Assembly (NCBI GenBank): GCA_027483765.1 | Contig: JAIXTW010000001.1 | Location: 1-64,000 of the forward strand | DNA: 64,000 nucleotides | From: Streptomycetaceae bacterium | GTDB taxonomy: Bacteria > Actinomycetota > Actinomycetes > Nanopelagicales > Nanopelagicaceae | Reading direction: 5' to 3' | In this document: positions 25,583-33,874 of the stretch, one piece after another | Layout: every line of letters begins with the position of its first letter | How positions within the stretch are numbered: position 1 is the stretch's first letter | Made by a program: the position numbers and the translations under genes | The notes under the pieces: generated by a model | Seen by the model: the letters and a program-made list of their open reading frames with translations, nothing else | The model's database searches: none | What the model was told of the DNA's origin: nothing

Positions 25583-26509
25583 ATGGCCGCTAAGGATTTA
25601 TACGAAAAGGATTTCTACAAGATCCTCGGGGTAGACAAGAAAGCCTCCGCCGATGAAATTAAGAAGAAATACCGCTCTTTAGCGCGCGATCTACACCCTG
25701 ATAAAAATCAAGGAAATGTTGCGCTAGAAGAGAAGTTCAAGGCTGTCTCTGAGGCCTACGACATCTTGTCGGATTCAAAAAAACGCGCTGAATACGACGA
25801 AGCACGCTCCATGTTTGAACGCGGTGGCTTCAGAGCTCCCACAGGCGGCGGGCAAAATTACCAAGGTGGAGATTTCGGTGACATCTTCGGTGGTGGTAAC
25901 CCACAAGATATCTTTGCAAACTTATTTGGTGGCGGCGGCAGGCGCGGACCTCGCAAAGGTTCTGACTTACAAACCGAATCAACCATCACATTTAAAGAAT
26001 CAGTTTTCGGAACCACACTTGATTTAAAACTTAATACCGATGGCAATGGCCCACAGAATATTTCTGCACGAGTTCCAGCAGGAGTAAATGATGGCGCGAA
26101 GATTCGCGTGAAAGGTAAGGGTGCACCAGGAGAAGCAGGACCCGGTGATCTCTTTATTCAACTACAAGTAAAGCCACACGCTATTTTTTCACGTAAAGGC
26201 GAAAACTTAATTCTTACACTCCCAGTAACCTTTGCCGAAGCTGCATTGGGCGCTGACATTAAAGTCCCCACACTTACAGGTGATGATGTCACTGTGCGAC
26301 TTGCTGCTGGAACACCTACAGGCCGCGTACTGCGCGTAAAAGGTCGCGGAATTAAAAAAGGCGCAATCACTGGTGATTTACTTGTCACTATTGAAGTTCA
26401 AGTTCCGCGCAAAGCTGAAGGTAAGGCCGAAGAGGCAATCAAAGCATTCGCCGCAGCTACCGCAAACGAAGATGTTCGCGCAGAATTTAATGCAAAGGCA
26501 AAGCTATGA
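25583..26509 (+). CDS. dnaJ: DnaJ-type co-chaperone without zinc finger
   Basis: The J domain (about 8-72) has the intact HPD in RDLHPDKNQG. A Gly/Phe-rich linker (about 84-125) and the two C-terminal substrate-binding beta-domains follow. There is no cysteine in the protein, so the CxxCxGxG zinc domain of type I DnaJ is missing, making this a type II (CbpA/DnaJ2-like) protein of 308 residues. I choose the ATG at 25583, 7 nt after grpE. An in-frame TTG at 25577 is an alternative. The stop overlaps hspR. Confidence 0.92.
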   Translation: MAAKDLYEKDFYKILGVDKKASADEIKKKYRSLARDLHPDKNQGNVALEEKFKAVSEAYDILSDSKKRAEYDEARSMFERGGFRAPTGGGQNYQGGDFGDIFGGGNPQDIFANLFGGGGRRGPRKGSDLQTESTITFKESVFGTTLDLKLNTDGNGPQNISARVPAGVNDGAKIRVKGKGAPGEAGPGDLFIQLQVKPHAIFSRKGENLILTLPVTFAEAALGADIKVPTLTGDDVTVRLAAGTPTGRVLRVKGRGIKKGAITGDLLVTIEVQVPRKAEGKAEEAIKAFAAATANEDVRAEFNAKAKL

Positions 26510-26901
26510 CAAAAGATTTGCCACAAGAAGATCATCCAGATGACGATGCGGGACTCTATGTAATTTCGGTTGCCGCCGAGCTTTCCGGGCTTCACCCACA
26601 AACACTGCGCCAATATGATCGCTTAGGTTTGGTTTCCCCAGATCGCACTGTAGGTCGCAATCGCCGCTACTCACTTCGCGATATTGCCTCCCTTCGCATG
26701 GTGCAACGTCTTGTCGGTGAAGGCATCAACCACGCAGGCATTAAAAGAATTATCGAACTCGAAAGCGCTATGGCAAATATGGCGATGGAGGTTGCAAAGC
26801 TACGTATTGAAGTAGATGCGCTCATTGAAGAAAACCCACCCAAAGGCCTATCAACACGTAAAAAGAGCGATGTCATCATTTACAAAGAAGAGAACGAGTA
26901 G
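26506..26901 (+). CDS. hspR: heat-shock repressor HspR (MerR family)
   Basis: A 131-residue MerR-type regulator with HTH and wing (SVAAELSGLHPQTLRQYDRLGLVSPDRTVGRNRRYS) and a short coiled-coil after residue 80. HspR with DnaK as co-repressor shuts off the dnaK operon through HAIR sites, and one such site lies at 23151-23171. The start overlaps the dnaJ stop by 4 nt. Confidence 0.93.
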   Translation: MTKDLPQEDHPDDDAGLYVISVAAELSGLHPQTLRQYDRLGLVSPDRTVGRNRRYSLRDIASLRMVQRLVGEGINHAGIKRIIELESAMANMAMEVAKLRIEVDALIEENPPKGLSTRKKSDVIIYKEENE

Positions 26902-26904
26902 AGA

Positions 26905-26910
26905 TAAGGT
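26905..26910 (+). promoter_or_regulatory. -10 hexamer of a probable leaderless pyrE transcript
   Basis: TAAGGT ends 6 nt before the pyrE ATG at 26917 and begins directly after the hspR stop region. No Shine-Dalgarno sequence precedes pyrE. Confidence 0.5.
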
Positions 26911-26916
26911 CGCCCC

Positions 26917-27450
26917 ATGAGCGCACGCGATCAGTTAAAGAACGAGATTGTAAATAAGGCTGTTGTACACGGAAAAGTTATCTTGTCTTCCGGAAAAGAA
27001 GCGGACTACTACGTAGACCTGCGCCGAGTCACTCTCGATCACACTGCAGCTCCACTTGTTGGCGAAGTGATGTTAGAGCTCACTAAAGATTTAGATTACG
27101 AAGCAGTTGGCGGATTAACGCTGGGCGCAGACCCTGTAGCAACAGCGATGATGCACGTTGCAGCGCGAAACGGTAAAGCAATTGATTCTTTTGTAGTTCG
27201 CAAAGCTGAAAAAGCACACGGTTTACAGCGTCGCATCGAAGGTCCTGATGTAAAGGGCAAAAAAGTATTGGCAGTTGAAGATACATCGACAACCGGCGGT
27301 TCAGTACTTACCGCAGTGGAAGCACTTGTTGAAGCGGGCGCAATTGTTGTAGGCGTAGCCGTCATTGTTGAACGCGGCGCGAAACAGAAAATTCTTGATG
27401 CGGGTTACAAATATTACGCGGCCTACTCACTAGAAGATCTAGGTCTGTAG
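26917..27450 (+). CDS. pyrE: orotate phosphoribosyltransferase
   Basis: A 177-residue enzyme converting orotate and PRPP to OMP in pyrimidine synthesis. The PRPP loop reads VLAVEDTSTTGGSVLTAV. The flexible-loop sequence VVRKAEKAHGLQRRIEGPDVKGKKV is typical of actinobacterial PyrE. It converges on dedA with no gap. Confidence 0.93.
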   Translation: MSARDQLKNEIVNKAVVHGKVILSSGKEADYYVDLRRVTLDHTAAPLVGEVMLELTKDLDYEAVGGLTLGADPVATAMMHVAARNGKAIDSFVVRKAEKAHGLQRRIEGPDVKGKKVLAVEDTSTTGGSVLTAVEALVEAGAIVVGVAVIVERGAKQKILDAGYKYYAAYSLEDLGL

Positions 27451-28101
27451 CTACTTCATATAGCGCTTAGATTGCCACTCTCTAAAAATTTCAATAACCA
27501 TTGGAACGAGTGAGATTAGAACAATAACACCAACCACACCGTAGAGGTAATAATTCGCAGCATTTCCCAAAACATCACCGAGAAGATAACCAACTCCGAT
27601 AGCAACTTCGGTCCAGATAATTCCACCGATAGCGTTCCAAGTGGAGAATGTTCTGCGATCTAACTGCACCACACCACAAACCGGATTGATAAGCGTTCTA
27701 CCAAATGGAATAAAGCGACCGAAAATTAGCGCCTTCTTCGGCCCATACTTTCGCAACCATTTCTCAACCGTCTGCACCATCTTCTGATTAAAGAAACGAC
27801 TATCTGGACGTTCGAAGAATTTTCGGCCGTAGGTCTTTCCAAACCAATAACCAACTTCTCCGCCAGTAATTGCCGCAATCGGCGCAAGCAAAAACAACAA
27901 CGGCGCGGATAATTTTGCATCGCCCAAAATGTCGGCACCAGCACCCGATGCAGCAATTCCAGCAAGAAAGACAACTTCACCGCCCGGGAATACGAGGCCA
28001 ATGAGCAGGCCGGTCTCCATAAAGATGATCCCAAGAACGCCAATCAACCCCAAAGTAGAGATAACTGAATTGGCATCAAGAAGGTTAGTGAAGAACTCCA
28101 T
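27451..28101 (-). CDS. DedA family membrane protein
   Basis: A 216-residue DedA/SNARE-associated protein with about five hydrophobic segments and the family motifs FPGGEVVFLAG, GEVGYWFGKTYGR and the GRFIPFGRTLINPVCG region containing the conserved arginine. Members move undecaprenyl phosphate or other phospholipids across the membrane. I choose the ATG at 28101 (MEFFTNLL). A longer frame reaches into the divergent GH32 gene and is not credible. Confidence 0.88.
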   Translation of the reverse strand: MEFFTNLLDANSVISTLGLIGVLGIIFMETGLLIGLVFPGGEVVFLAGIAASGAGADILGDAKLSAPLLFLLAPIAAITGGEVGYWFGKTYGRKFFERPDSRFFNQKMVQTVEKWLRKYGPKKALIFGRFIPFGRTLINPVCGVVQLDRRTFSTWNAIGGIIWTEVAIGVGYLLGDVLGNAANYYLYGVVGVIVLISLVPMVIEIFREWQSKRYMK

Positions 28102-28108
28102 GAGTCCG

Positions 28109-28118
28109 AGGGTAAGGT
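28109..28118. promoter_or_regulatory. overlapping divergent -10 elements between dedA and the GH32 gene
   Basis: TACCCT on the minus strand (28109-28114) ends 7 nt before the dedA ATG. TAAGGT on the plus strand (28113-28118) ends 7 nt before the GH32 GTG at 28126. The two hexamers share two base pairs, and the start codons are only 24 bp apart. RNA polymerase could occupy only one direction at a time. Confidence 0.55.
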
Positions 28119-28125
28119 AACGGCC

Positions 28126-29439
28126 GTGATTAAGCACCCGTCTGGCGCGCTTGGCGACGAAAAATATCGTCCCCAGTTTCATTTCACCCCGAAAGAAAAC
28201 TGGATGAATGATCCAAACGGACTTATTTACTACAAAGGCGAATACCACCTTTTCTTTCAACATAACCCGACCGAAAATATCTGGGGAAATATGTCGTGGG
28301 GCCACGCGGTAAGCACTGACTTACAACGCTGGGAAGAGCTACCTGTTGCGATCCCTTGCACCGATGAAGTCGGAATCTTTTCCGGCAGCGCGGTTATTGA
28401 TTACACAAACTCCACAGGATTTGGAACCGTCGAAAACCCAGCAATGGTGGCTATTTATACCGAGCATAAGAATGATAAAAGTAAGCAATCACAATGCTTG
28501 GCATTTAGTCTCGATAACGGAAGAACGTTTACACAATACGAGGGCAACCCTGTACTAGATTTACAAATGTCTGAATTTCGCGACCCAAAGGTGCAGTGGA
28601 TTGATAACCAGTGGCTAATGACTGTGGCGCTACCAGATTTACACCAGATAGCTTTCTACTCATCGCCTGATTTAAAAAGTTGGAAACATTTAAGTAATTT
28701 TGGCCCTGCTGCCGAGATTGGTGGTTGCTGGGAATGCCCAGACTTATTTAAGTTAAATGATAAATGGGTGCTTCTTGTCTCACTCAACCCCGGTGGATAT
28801 CAGGTGGGATCTGGCACCCAATACTTCATCGGCCAGTGGAACGGAAAAGAATTTATCGCCGATGATATCCAGACGCGATGGCTTGATTACGGGCGCGATA
28901 ACTATGCAGGTGTAACTTTTAACAACACACCTGATGGAAGAAAAATATTCTTAGGTTGGATGAGCAATTGGGAATACGCCCACACTTTTCCAACCCAACC
29001 ATGGCGAGGCGCCATGACGCTGCCTCGCGAACTCACACTTGAGGCCGACAGATTGGTTCAAAAAGTTGTGGGCGCGAGTGAAATCCCGAAGATAACTTTC
29101 TCAACTAGCGGAGGGTCAATTCGAATAAGTGAGAATGAAGATAGATTTATTGAGATTGGATTGCGCGAACAGAAAATCTTTATTGATTGCACACGCGCAT
29201 GGTCTCAAGCGGCGCTACCGATACCAAAAGAGTTCTTGCTGCAGGAGATAGCAATTGATACAAATGCAGTTAAATGTGAAATCTTTATTGATCGTGGTTC
29301 AATCGAACTTTTTGCTGACGGCGGAAAATATGCATTCACTAATTTAACTTTTATCGACCCCGCTCTGACCTCAGTTACCTCCACCGGAGAAATCCACAAT
29401 CTTGTCACGGCTAATTTGGGACAAACCCACCAAAACTAG
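28126..29439 (+). CDS. glycoside hydrolase family 32 beta-fructosidase
   Basis: A 437-residue enzyme releasing fructose from sucrose or beta-fructans. The nucleophile motif WMNDPNG (about 25-31), the FRDPK stabiliser motif and the acid/base motif WECPDLF are all present. There is no signal peptide, so it acts in the cytoplasm on imported sugar, in line with the ABC permeases downstream. The start is a GTG at 28126. Whether it prefers sucrose, sucrose phosphate or fructo-oligosaccharides cannot be read from sequence. Confidence 0.9.
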   Translation: MIKHPSGALGDEKYRPQFHFTPKENWMNDPNGLIYYKGEYHLFFQHNPTENIWGNMSWGHAVSTDLQRWEELPVAIPCTDEVGIFSGSAVIDYTNSTGFGTVENPAMVAIYTEHKNDKSKQSQCLAFSLDNGRTFTQYEGNPVLDLQMSEFRDPKVQWIDNQWLMTVALPDLHQIAFYSSPDLKSWKHLSNFGPAAEIGGCWECPDLFKLNDKWVLLVSLNPGGYQVGSGTQYFIGQWNGKEFIADDIQTRWLDYGRDNYAGVTFNNTPDGRKIFLGWMSNWEYAHTFPTQPWRGAMTLPRELTLEADRLVQKVVGASEIPKITFSTSGGSIRISENEDRFIEIGLREQKIFIDCTRAWSQAALPIPKEFLLQEIAIDTNAVKCEIFIDRGSIELFADGGKYAFTNLTFIDPALTSVTSTGEIHNLVTANLGQTHQN

Positions 29440-29447
29440 GCTGAAAC

Positions 29448-29466
29448 TGCAAAAAACCGCAAAAAA
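29448..29466. promoter_or_regulatory. A-tract direct-repeat operator candidate before the sugar ABC genes
   Basis: TGCAAAAAACCGCAAAAAA contains two GCAAAAA units exactly 10 bp apart. Seventeen of 18 positions are shared with 33739-33756 upstream of the lacI-family gene. The repeat lies in the 142-bp gap before the binding-protein gene. A second, weaker LacI-like element (TGAGAGCG) follows near 29472. Confidence 0.6.
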
Positions 29467-29581
29467 GCGTTGTGAGAGCGTTATTGCGCCGCACTTCCTT
29501 TGCGCCGAGCGCGCCTTTACCTTAGAGCCACATCTGGACTTCCTTGGGAGCCCAGTAAACCCACGAAAGGAAGTACTTCAA

Positions 29582-30916
29582 ATGAAGAAGTCAATGAAAC
29601 TCGGAGCACTCGCTCTGGCTTCAGCACTCGCTTTATCTGTCGTAGCAGTTGCACCATCAGCAACAGCTGCAACATGTAAGAAGAAGACTGAAGTAGTAAT
29701 GTTTGGAACGATCAAGAAAGAAATCCGCGAGCAGTTCCTCGCTGCAGCATCTAGCTACAACCGTAGCCAGAACTGCTACAACCTTAAGTCAATTCTCGGC
29801 GACGATAGCCTTACATTCCTTCAGAACATAACTCCAAAGTATGCGACTAAGAATGCTCCAACAATCATGTACGACCTTCAGTACATCCCTGACATGGCTG
29901 ACAAGGTCATGGATTGGAAGGGCACAAAGCTAATGAGCCTTGCATCACCAGGACTTCTTGCAGCAGCAAACATTGGCGGTAAGCAGGTTGGTCTCCCATC
30001 AACAGCTGAAGCATTCGGACTTGTTTACAACAAGGCAGTTATCAAGGAAGCAGGCATTGATGTTACAAAGATCAAGACATGGAAAGATCTAGAAGCAGCA
30101 TTTAAGAAGGTAGAGGCAGCTGGCAAGAAGCCACTTCACTTCTCCGCTATCTGGTGGTCACTTGGTGCACACTTCACAAACATGTATCACACAACTGCAG
30201 GTAAGACTCACGAAGCACGCCTTAAGGTTCTAGATGATCTAGTAGATGGAAAGAAGGATCTCTCAAAGGATCCTGCATTCAAGAACTGGTTAGCAACATA
30301 TGACCTGCTTAAGAAGTACAACCAAGGTGCAGTTAACCTCACAGATACAGAGTTCGATGCATCAATTGCAAACCTTGCAAGCGGTGATTACGGATTTATG
30401 TTCCAGGGTAACTGGACTGAACCAAGCCTGAACACAATTGCAAAGAGCACCAAGTTCGGTCTCATGAACCTACCAATGAGCAACGATCCAAAGGGATACG
30501 GAAACGATTCAATCCCTGTTGGTGTTCCTGGTTACTTCATGATCGATAAGCAGCAGTCAACAAAGGAAGAGCGCGCTGGTGCAATTGACTTCCTAACCTG
30601 GCTCTACACATCACCTCAGGGACAGCGCTTCGTTGCAGACCCTGTAACTGAAGGTGGAATGGGCTTCATCCCTGTCTATAAGGGCTTCAAGACAAAGCCA
30701 GCAACAAGCATGGCTGGCGATATCGCCAACTTTGTTAACGCTGGAAAGACTCTTGAGTGGATCAACACCTACTACCCAGGTGGTCTACAGGAAGAAGTTG
30801 GAAAGGTATCTATGCAGCAGTACTTCACCGACAAGATCAGCAAAGCTGAACTTGCAACGGCGATTCAGAATGCATGGAAAGGCAAGCCAAAGACTTGGCG
30901 TGGAGAAGCTGCTTAA
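29582..30916 (+). CDS. sugar ABC transporter substrate-binding protein
   Basis: A 444-residue family 1 extracellular sugar-binding protein. It has an N-terminal signal peptide (MKKSMKLGALALASALALSVV...SATA) without a lipobox cysteine at the cleavage site. It captures a sugar outside the membrane for the two permeases that follow. I choose the ATG at 29582 because of the AAAGGAAG ribosome-binding site and the signal peptide. The 60 codons open upstream have no support. The ligand is probably a fructose-containing sugar, judged only from the GH32 neighbour. Confidence 0.92.
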   Translation: MKKSMKLGALALASALALSVVAVAPSATAATCKKKTEVVMFGTIKKEIREQFLAAASSYNRSQNCYNLKSILGDDSLTFLQNITPKYATKNAPTIMYDLQYIPDMADKVMDWKGTKLMSLASPGLLAAANIGGKQVGLPSTAEAFGLVYNKAVIKEAGIDVTKIKTWKDLEAAFKKVEAAGKKPLHFSAIWWSLGAHFTNMYHTTAGKTHEARLKVLDDLVDGKKDLSKDPAFKNWLATYDLLKKYNQGAVNLTDTEFDASIANLASGDYGFMFQGNWTEPSLNTIAKSTKFGLMNLPMSNDPKGYGNDSIPVGVPGYFMIDKQQSTKEERAGAIDFLTWLYTSPQGQRFVADPVTEGGMGFIPVYKGFKTKPATSMAGDIANFVNAGKTLEWINTYYPGGLQEEVGKVSMQQYFTDKISKAELATAIQNAWKGKPKTWRGEAA

Positions 30917-30957
30917 TAGCGCTTCCACCACTTTTAAGTCTCAATACAAGTAAATAG

Positions 30958-30995
30958 AATCATCCTGAGGCGGGGTCACTCGCCTCAGGATGATT
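30958..30995 (+). terminator. strong intra-operon hairpin after the binding-protein gene
   Basis: A perfect 14-15 bp stem (ATCATCCTGAGGCG, loop of 8, CGCCTCAGGATGAT) followed by TTTT lies between the binding-protein and permease genes. It probably ends most transcripts or protects the 3' end, so that the binding protein is made in excess of the permeases. The remaining 30917-31022 gap holds only the permease ribosome-binding site. Confidence 0.85.
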
Positions 30996-31022
30996 TTGCT
31001 TAAAGCAGAAAAGGAGGTTCAA

Positions 31023-31892
31023 GTGATATCGGCAAGGAAAACAAAGAAGTTCTTGAAGTTTGCTGGCATACCACTTGTAATCTTCACCATTGTTCTTGTA
31101 GTTCCCTTTGTAAATGGTTTCTATTACACCTTTACAGATTGGGATGGCTTTGAGGTCACCAAACTAGTTGGATTTAAAAACTATGCAGATTCTTTTGCAG
31201 ATCCAAAATTCTGGGTAACGCTCCGATTTACAGCACTCTTTGTGGTGGTCTCATTAGTTTTGGTAAACGTAGTTGCGTTTGGGCTCGCACTCATAGTTAC
31301 ATCGAAGTTGCGCAGCAGAAACATCCTTCGCACATTCTTCTTTGTACCAAACCTCATCGGCGGCGTAGTCCTCGGTGTTATTTGGCAATTTATCTTCAAT
31401 AGCGCCATTGTTTCACTTGCAAATAAATACGATGTCGAGCTTTTTAAAGAGTCATGGCTGCAAGACACCAACAAGGCATTTTGGGCGCTGATCATTGTTA
31501 CGGTATGGCAGTCATCGGGTTACATGATGATTGTGTATATCACCGGCCTTGTCTCTATCGAAAACGATGTTCTTGAAGCATCTCAAATTGATGGTGCATC
31601 CCCGCTCAGAACACTATTTTTAATCAAGATTCCATTAATGGCACAAGCTTTTACGATTGCGCTCTTTTTAACGCTACGAAGTGGCTTTATGGCTTATGAC
31701 GTAAATGTTGCGCTCACCGACGGCGGCCCCTTCCGCACCACCGAGCTGATCTCACTTCACATCTTCCAGGATGCTTTCCTTGAAGGTGACTTTGGCACCG
31801 GCCAATCAAAGGCGGTCGTCATGTTCTTAGTTGTAGCACTAGCGGCCTTGGTTCAAGTAACAATCTCTAAGCGATATGAGGTACAGCGATGA
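31023..31892 (+). CDS. sugar ABC transporter permease, MalF type
   Basis: A 289-residue integral membrane protein with six segments and the EAA loop (about residues 180-210, VLEASQIDGASPLRTLFLIKIPLM) that docks the ATPase. I choose the GTG at 31023, which has a perfect AGGAGG upstream. An ATG at 30990 lies inside the hairpin and lacks a ribosome-binding site. The stop overlaps the next permease (ATGA). Confidence 0.92.
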   Translation: MISARKTKKFLKFAGIPLVIFTIVLVVPFVNGFYYTFTDWDGFEVTKLVGFKNYADSFADPKFWVTLRFTALFVVVSLVLVNVVAFGLALIVTSKLRSRNILRTFFFVPNLIGGVVLGVIWQFIFNSAIVSLANKYDVELFKESWLQDTNKAFWALIIVTVWQSSGYMMIVYITGLVSIENDVLEASQIDGASPLRTLFLIKIPLMAQAFTIALFLTLRSGFMAYDVNVALTDGGPFRTTELISLHIFQDAFLEGDFGTGQSKAVVMFLVVALAALVQVTISKRYEVQR

Positions 31893-32713
31893 AGACTCGT
31901 GCACACTGGGGCAAGCGAGCCACCTTTATCGTAGGAGCAGTTTTAGCCATTATCTACGTCTTCCCATTCTTCTTAGTCTTTGTTAACTCAGTTAAATTAA
32001 AGTACGACATCTTAGCTAATCCATTGTCGATTCCATTAAGCATTACCTGGGATAACTACCAGCAAGCATTTACCAAGATGAATTACTTCCGGGCGCTCAC
32101 CAACTCGCTCGTCATCACAATATTTAGCGTTTCACTTCTGATTATCTTCTCATCGATGCTTGCTTATTACTTATCTCGCACCAAATCAAAACCATCAAAG
32201 TACATCTTCTTGATTCTGGTCGCTTCGATGATTGTGCCTTTCCAGGCACTAATGATTCCATTTTTGGCGCGATTTGCCCCATTGGTTTCATATAACAACC
32301 GCGGAGCGCTGATTTTCTTCTACATCGGATTTGGAACAGCGCTATCAACATTTTTATATCATGGCTTTATCTCAACAATCCCAACCGAAATTGATGAAGC
32401 TGCATCCATAGATGGAGCATCAGATTTGGTCGCTTTTTGGAAGATCATCTTCCCAATGATGCGTCCAATTACAGCTACGGTTGCGATCATTAATGCGCTC
32501 TGGATTTGGAATGACTTCCTCTTACCGCGACTAGTACTCGATGAAGCCTCGCAAACTCTCCCGCTCTCCACCTATCTCTTCTATGGCACATATGCAGTTG
32601 AGTATGGGCAAGCGATGGCAGGACTTGCACTCGCAGTTATGCCTATTGTCATCTTCTACTTAATCCTGCAAAAGCAGTTCATTTCAGGTATTTCGCAAGG
32701 CGCAGTTAAGTAG
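31889..32713 (+). CDS. sugar ABC transporter permease, MalG type
   Basis: A 274-residue partner permease with six segments and the EAA loop EIDEAASIDGASDLVAFWKIIFPMMRP. It forms the membrane channel with the preceding protein. No ATP-binding subunit is encoded nearby, so a shared MsiK-like ATPase elsewhere in the genome is likely. The gene abuts the convergent lacI-family gene with no gap. Confidence 0.92.
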   Translation: MKTRAHWGKRATFIVGAVLAIIYVFPFFLVFVNSVKLKYDILANPLSIPLSITWDNYQQAFTKMNYFRALTNSLVITIFSVSLLIIFSSMLAYYLSRTKSKPSKYIFLILVASMIVPFQALMIPFLARFAPLVSYNNRGALIFFYIGFGTALSTFLYHGFISTIPTEIDEAASIDGASDLVAFWKIIFPMMRPITATVAIINALWIWNDFLLPRLVLDEASQTLPLSTYLFYGTYAVEYGQAMAGLALAVMPIVIFYLILQKQFISGISQGAVK

Positions 32714-33724
32714 TTATTTCTTCTTTAAATTTTTCACTGATTCACGGATTACCAAAGATGTAGGCACTGAAATCTTTCCCAGCGCGCTCTCTGGTTTCTC
32801 GATTGCAGCCAAGATTTGTGAAGCGGCCAACTGGCCTAAGAACCTCGGTGTTTGTGCCACAGTTGTTAGCCCTAAGGTTGCCGAGAATTCGTGATCGTCA
32901 AAACCAACAATCGAGATATCTTCTGGAACCCGCAAGCCCTTCTTGCGAATAGATTTAATTGCACCGAAAGCCATCTCATCTGATTCACAGAAAATGGCGG
33001 TTGGTAGATCTTTCCGCCTTAGGAACTCATCCATCGCAAGTTCAGATGTGTGGTTATCAAAGTCGGCAGTGAGTTCGTATACGGGATTAAATTCAATCCC
33101 ATTTCGCTTGAGCGTATTGAGAAAACCCTTCTTTCGCTGGAGGGCTACCTCAAAGTTAAATGCGAGTTCTCGCTGACCCATCATTAACCCAATTTTCCGA
33201 TGGCCCATATCAACTAAATACTGTGTGGCAGTTTCTGCCCCCTTGATATCGTCAATGGCGACACATGAGCATCTATCGTCGACTCCGCCAAGGAGTGAAA
33301 CCGGAATTCCTAACCCTAGAATCTGTTGAAATTCTTTATCTGTTGGGCGCAGCGACATCACAATGAGGCCATCGACTTTGCCAATTAACTTCTTCTGCTG
33401 AAAGACGCGTTGTCGTGCATCAATCTGGGCAAAGTTATAGAGCAGCAGATCCATGCCAGCTTCACGTAGCGCCTGCTCAACGCCTGCGACAGATTGTGAA
33501 AAATACCAACGCGATAAAAACGGAGCGATTACACCGATCGTATTTGTGCGAGAGCTCTCACCTTTAGGCAATAAGTCCGGACGAATTGGATAATCCAACT
33601 CTTGCGCTGCCGCGACAATCTTCTTTCGGGTCCGCTCATTAACGTGGTGCAACCCTCGCAGCGCGCGCGAGACGGTGGCAGCCGATACTCCGGCCCTCTC
33701 TGCAATTTCCACAATGCCCGACAT
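32714..33724 (-). CDS. LacI family transcriptional regulator
   Basis: A 336-residue regulator. The N-terminal helix-turn-helix and hinge helix (IVEIAERAGVSAATVSRALRG and the following hinge) precede a periplasmic-binding-like effector domain (about 60-330). I choose the ATG at 33724, which gives the standard LacI start. The 29 codons upstream in frame have no family support. It converges on the sugar ABC genes and shares an 18-bp motif with their upstream region, so it probably represses them and itself, released by the imported sugar or a product. Confidence 0.9.
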   Translation of the reverse strand: MSGIVEIAERAGVSAATVSRALRGLHHVNERTRKKIVAAAQELDYPIRPDLLPKGESSRTNTIGVIAPFLSRWYFSQSVAGVEQALREAGMDLLLYNFAQIDARQRVFQQKKLIGKVDGLIVMSLRPTDKEFQQILGLGIPVSLLGGVDDRCSCVAIDDIKGAETATQYLVDMGHRKIGLMMGQRELAFNFEVALQRKKGFLNTLKRNGIEFNPVYELTADFDNHTSELAMDEFLRRKDLPTAIFCESDEMAFGAIKSIRKKGLRVPEDISIVGFDDHEFSATLGLTTVAQTPRFLGQLAASQILAAIEKPESALGKISVPTSLVIRESVKNLKKK

Positions 33725-33738
33725 AAGAGATAAGGCTA

Positions 33739-33756
33739 TGCAAAAAACTGCAAAAA
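33739..33756. promoter_or_regulatory. A-tract direct-repeat operator candidate before the lacI-family gene
   Basis: TGCAAAAAACTGCAAAAA repeats GCAAAAA with a 10-bp period, and matches 29448-29465 at 17 of 18 positions. It lies 15 bp upstream of the regulator's ATG, overlapping the expected promoter. Confidence 0.6.
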
Positions 33757-33824
33757 TCAATAGCCGATATCTAGGCGGCATTTTCTCCGCAATAGATATG
33801 TATATGTACACTCGGGCAATCTGC

Positions 33825-33848
33825 GCGCCCTGCCCTCGAATAGGGCGC
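33825..33848 (+). other. hairpin in the hppA leader
   Basis: GCGCCCT (33825-33831) and AGGGCGC (33842-33848) form a 7-bp stem with a 10-nt loop, 26 nt before the hppA ATG and just upstream of its GGAGGAG ribosome-binding site. A TACACT hexamer at 33807-33812 could be the -10. It may stabilise the message. No known riboswitch fold is recognised. Confidence 0.4.
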
Positions 33849-33874
33849 CCTGAATCTCCAACGGAGGAGAACCA

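Noticed and set aside
28102-28305. A 68-residue N-terminal extension of DedA
   Set aside because: It overlaps the GH32 N-terminus on the opposite strand, including the catalytic WMNDPNG region, and is not hydrophobic like DedA starts.
29402-29581. A 60-codon upstream extension of the sugar-binding protein
   Set aside because: It would place the signal peptide in the middle of the protein and lacks a ribosome-binding site, while the ATG at 29582 has one.
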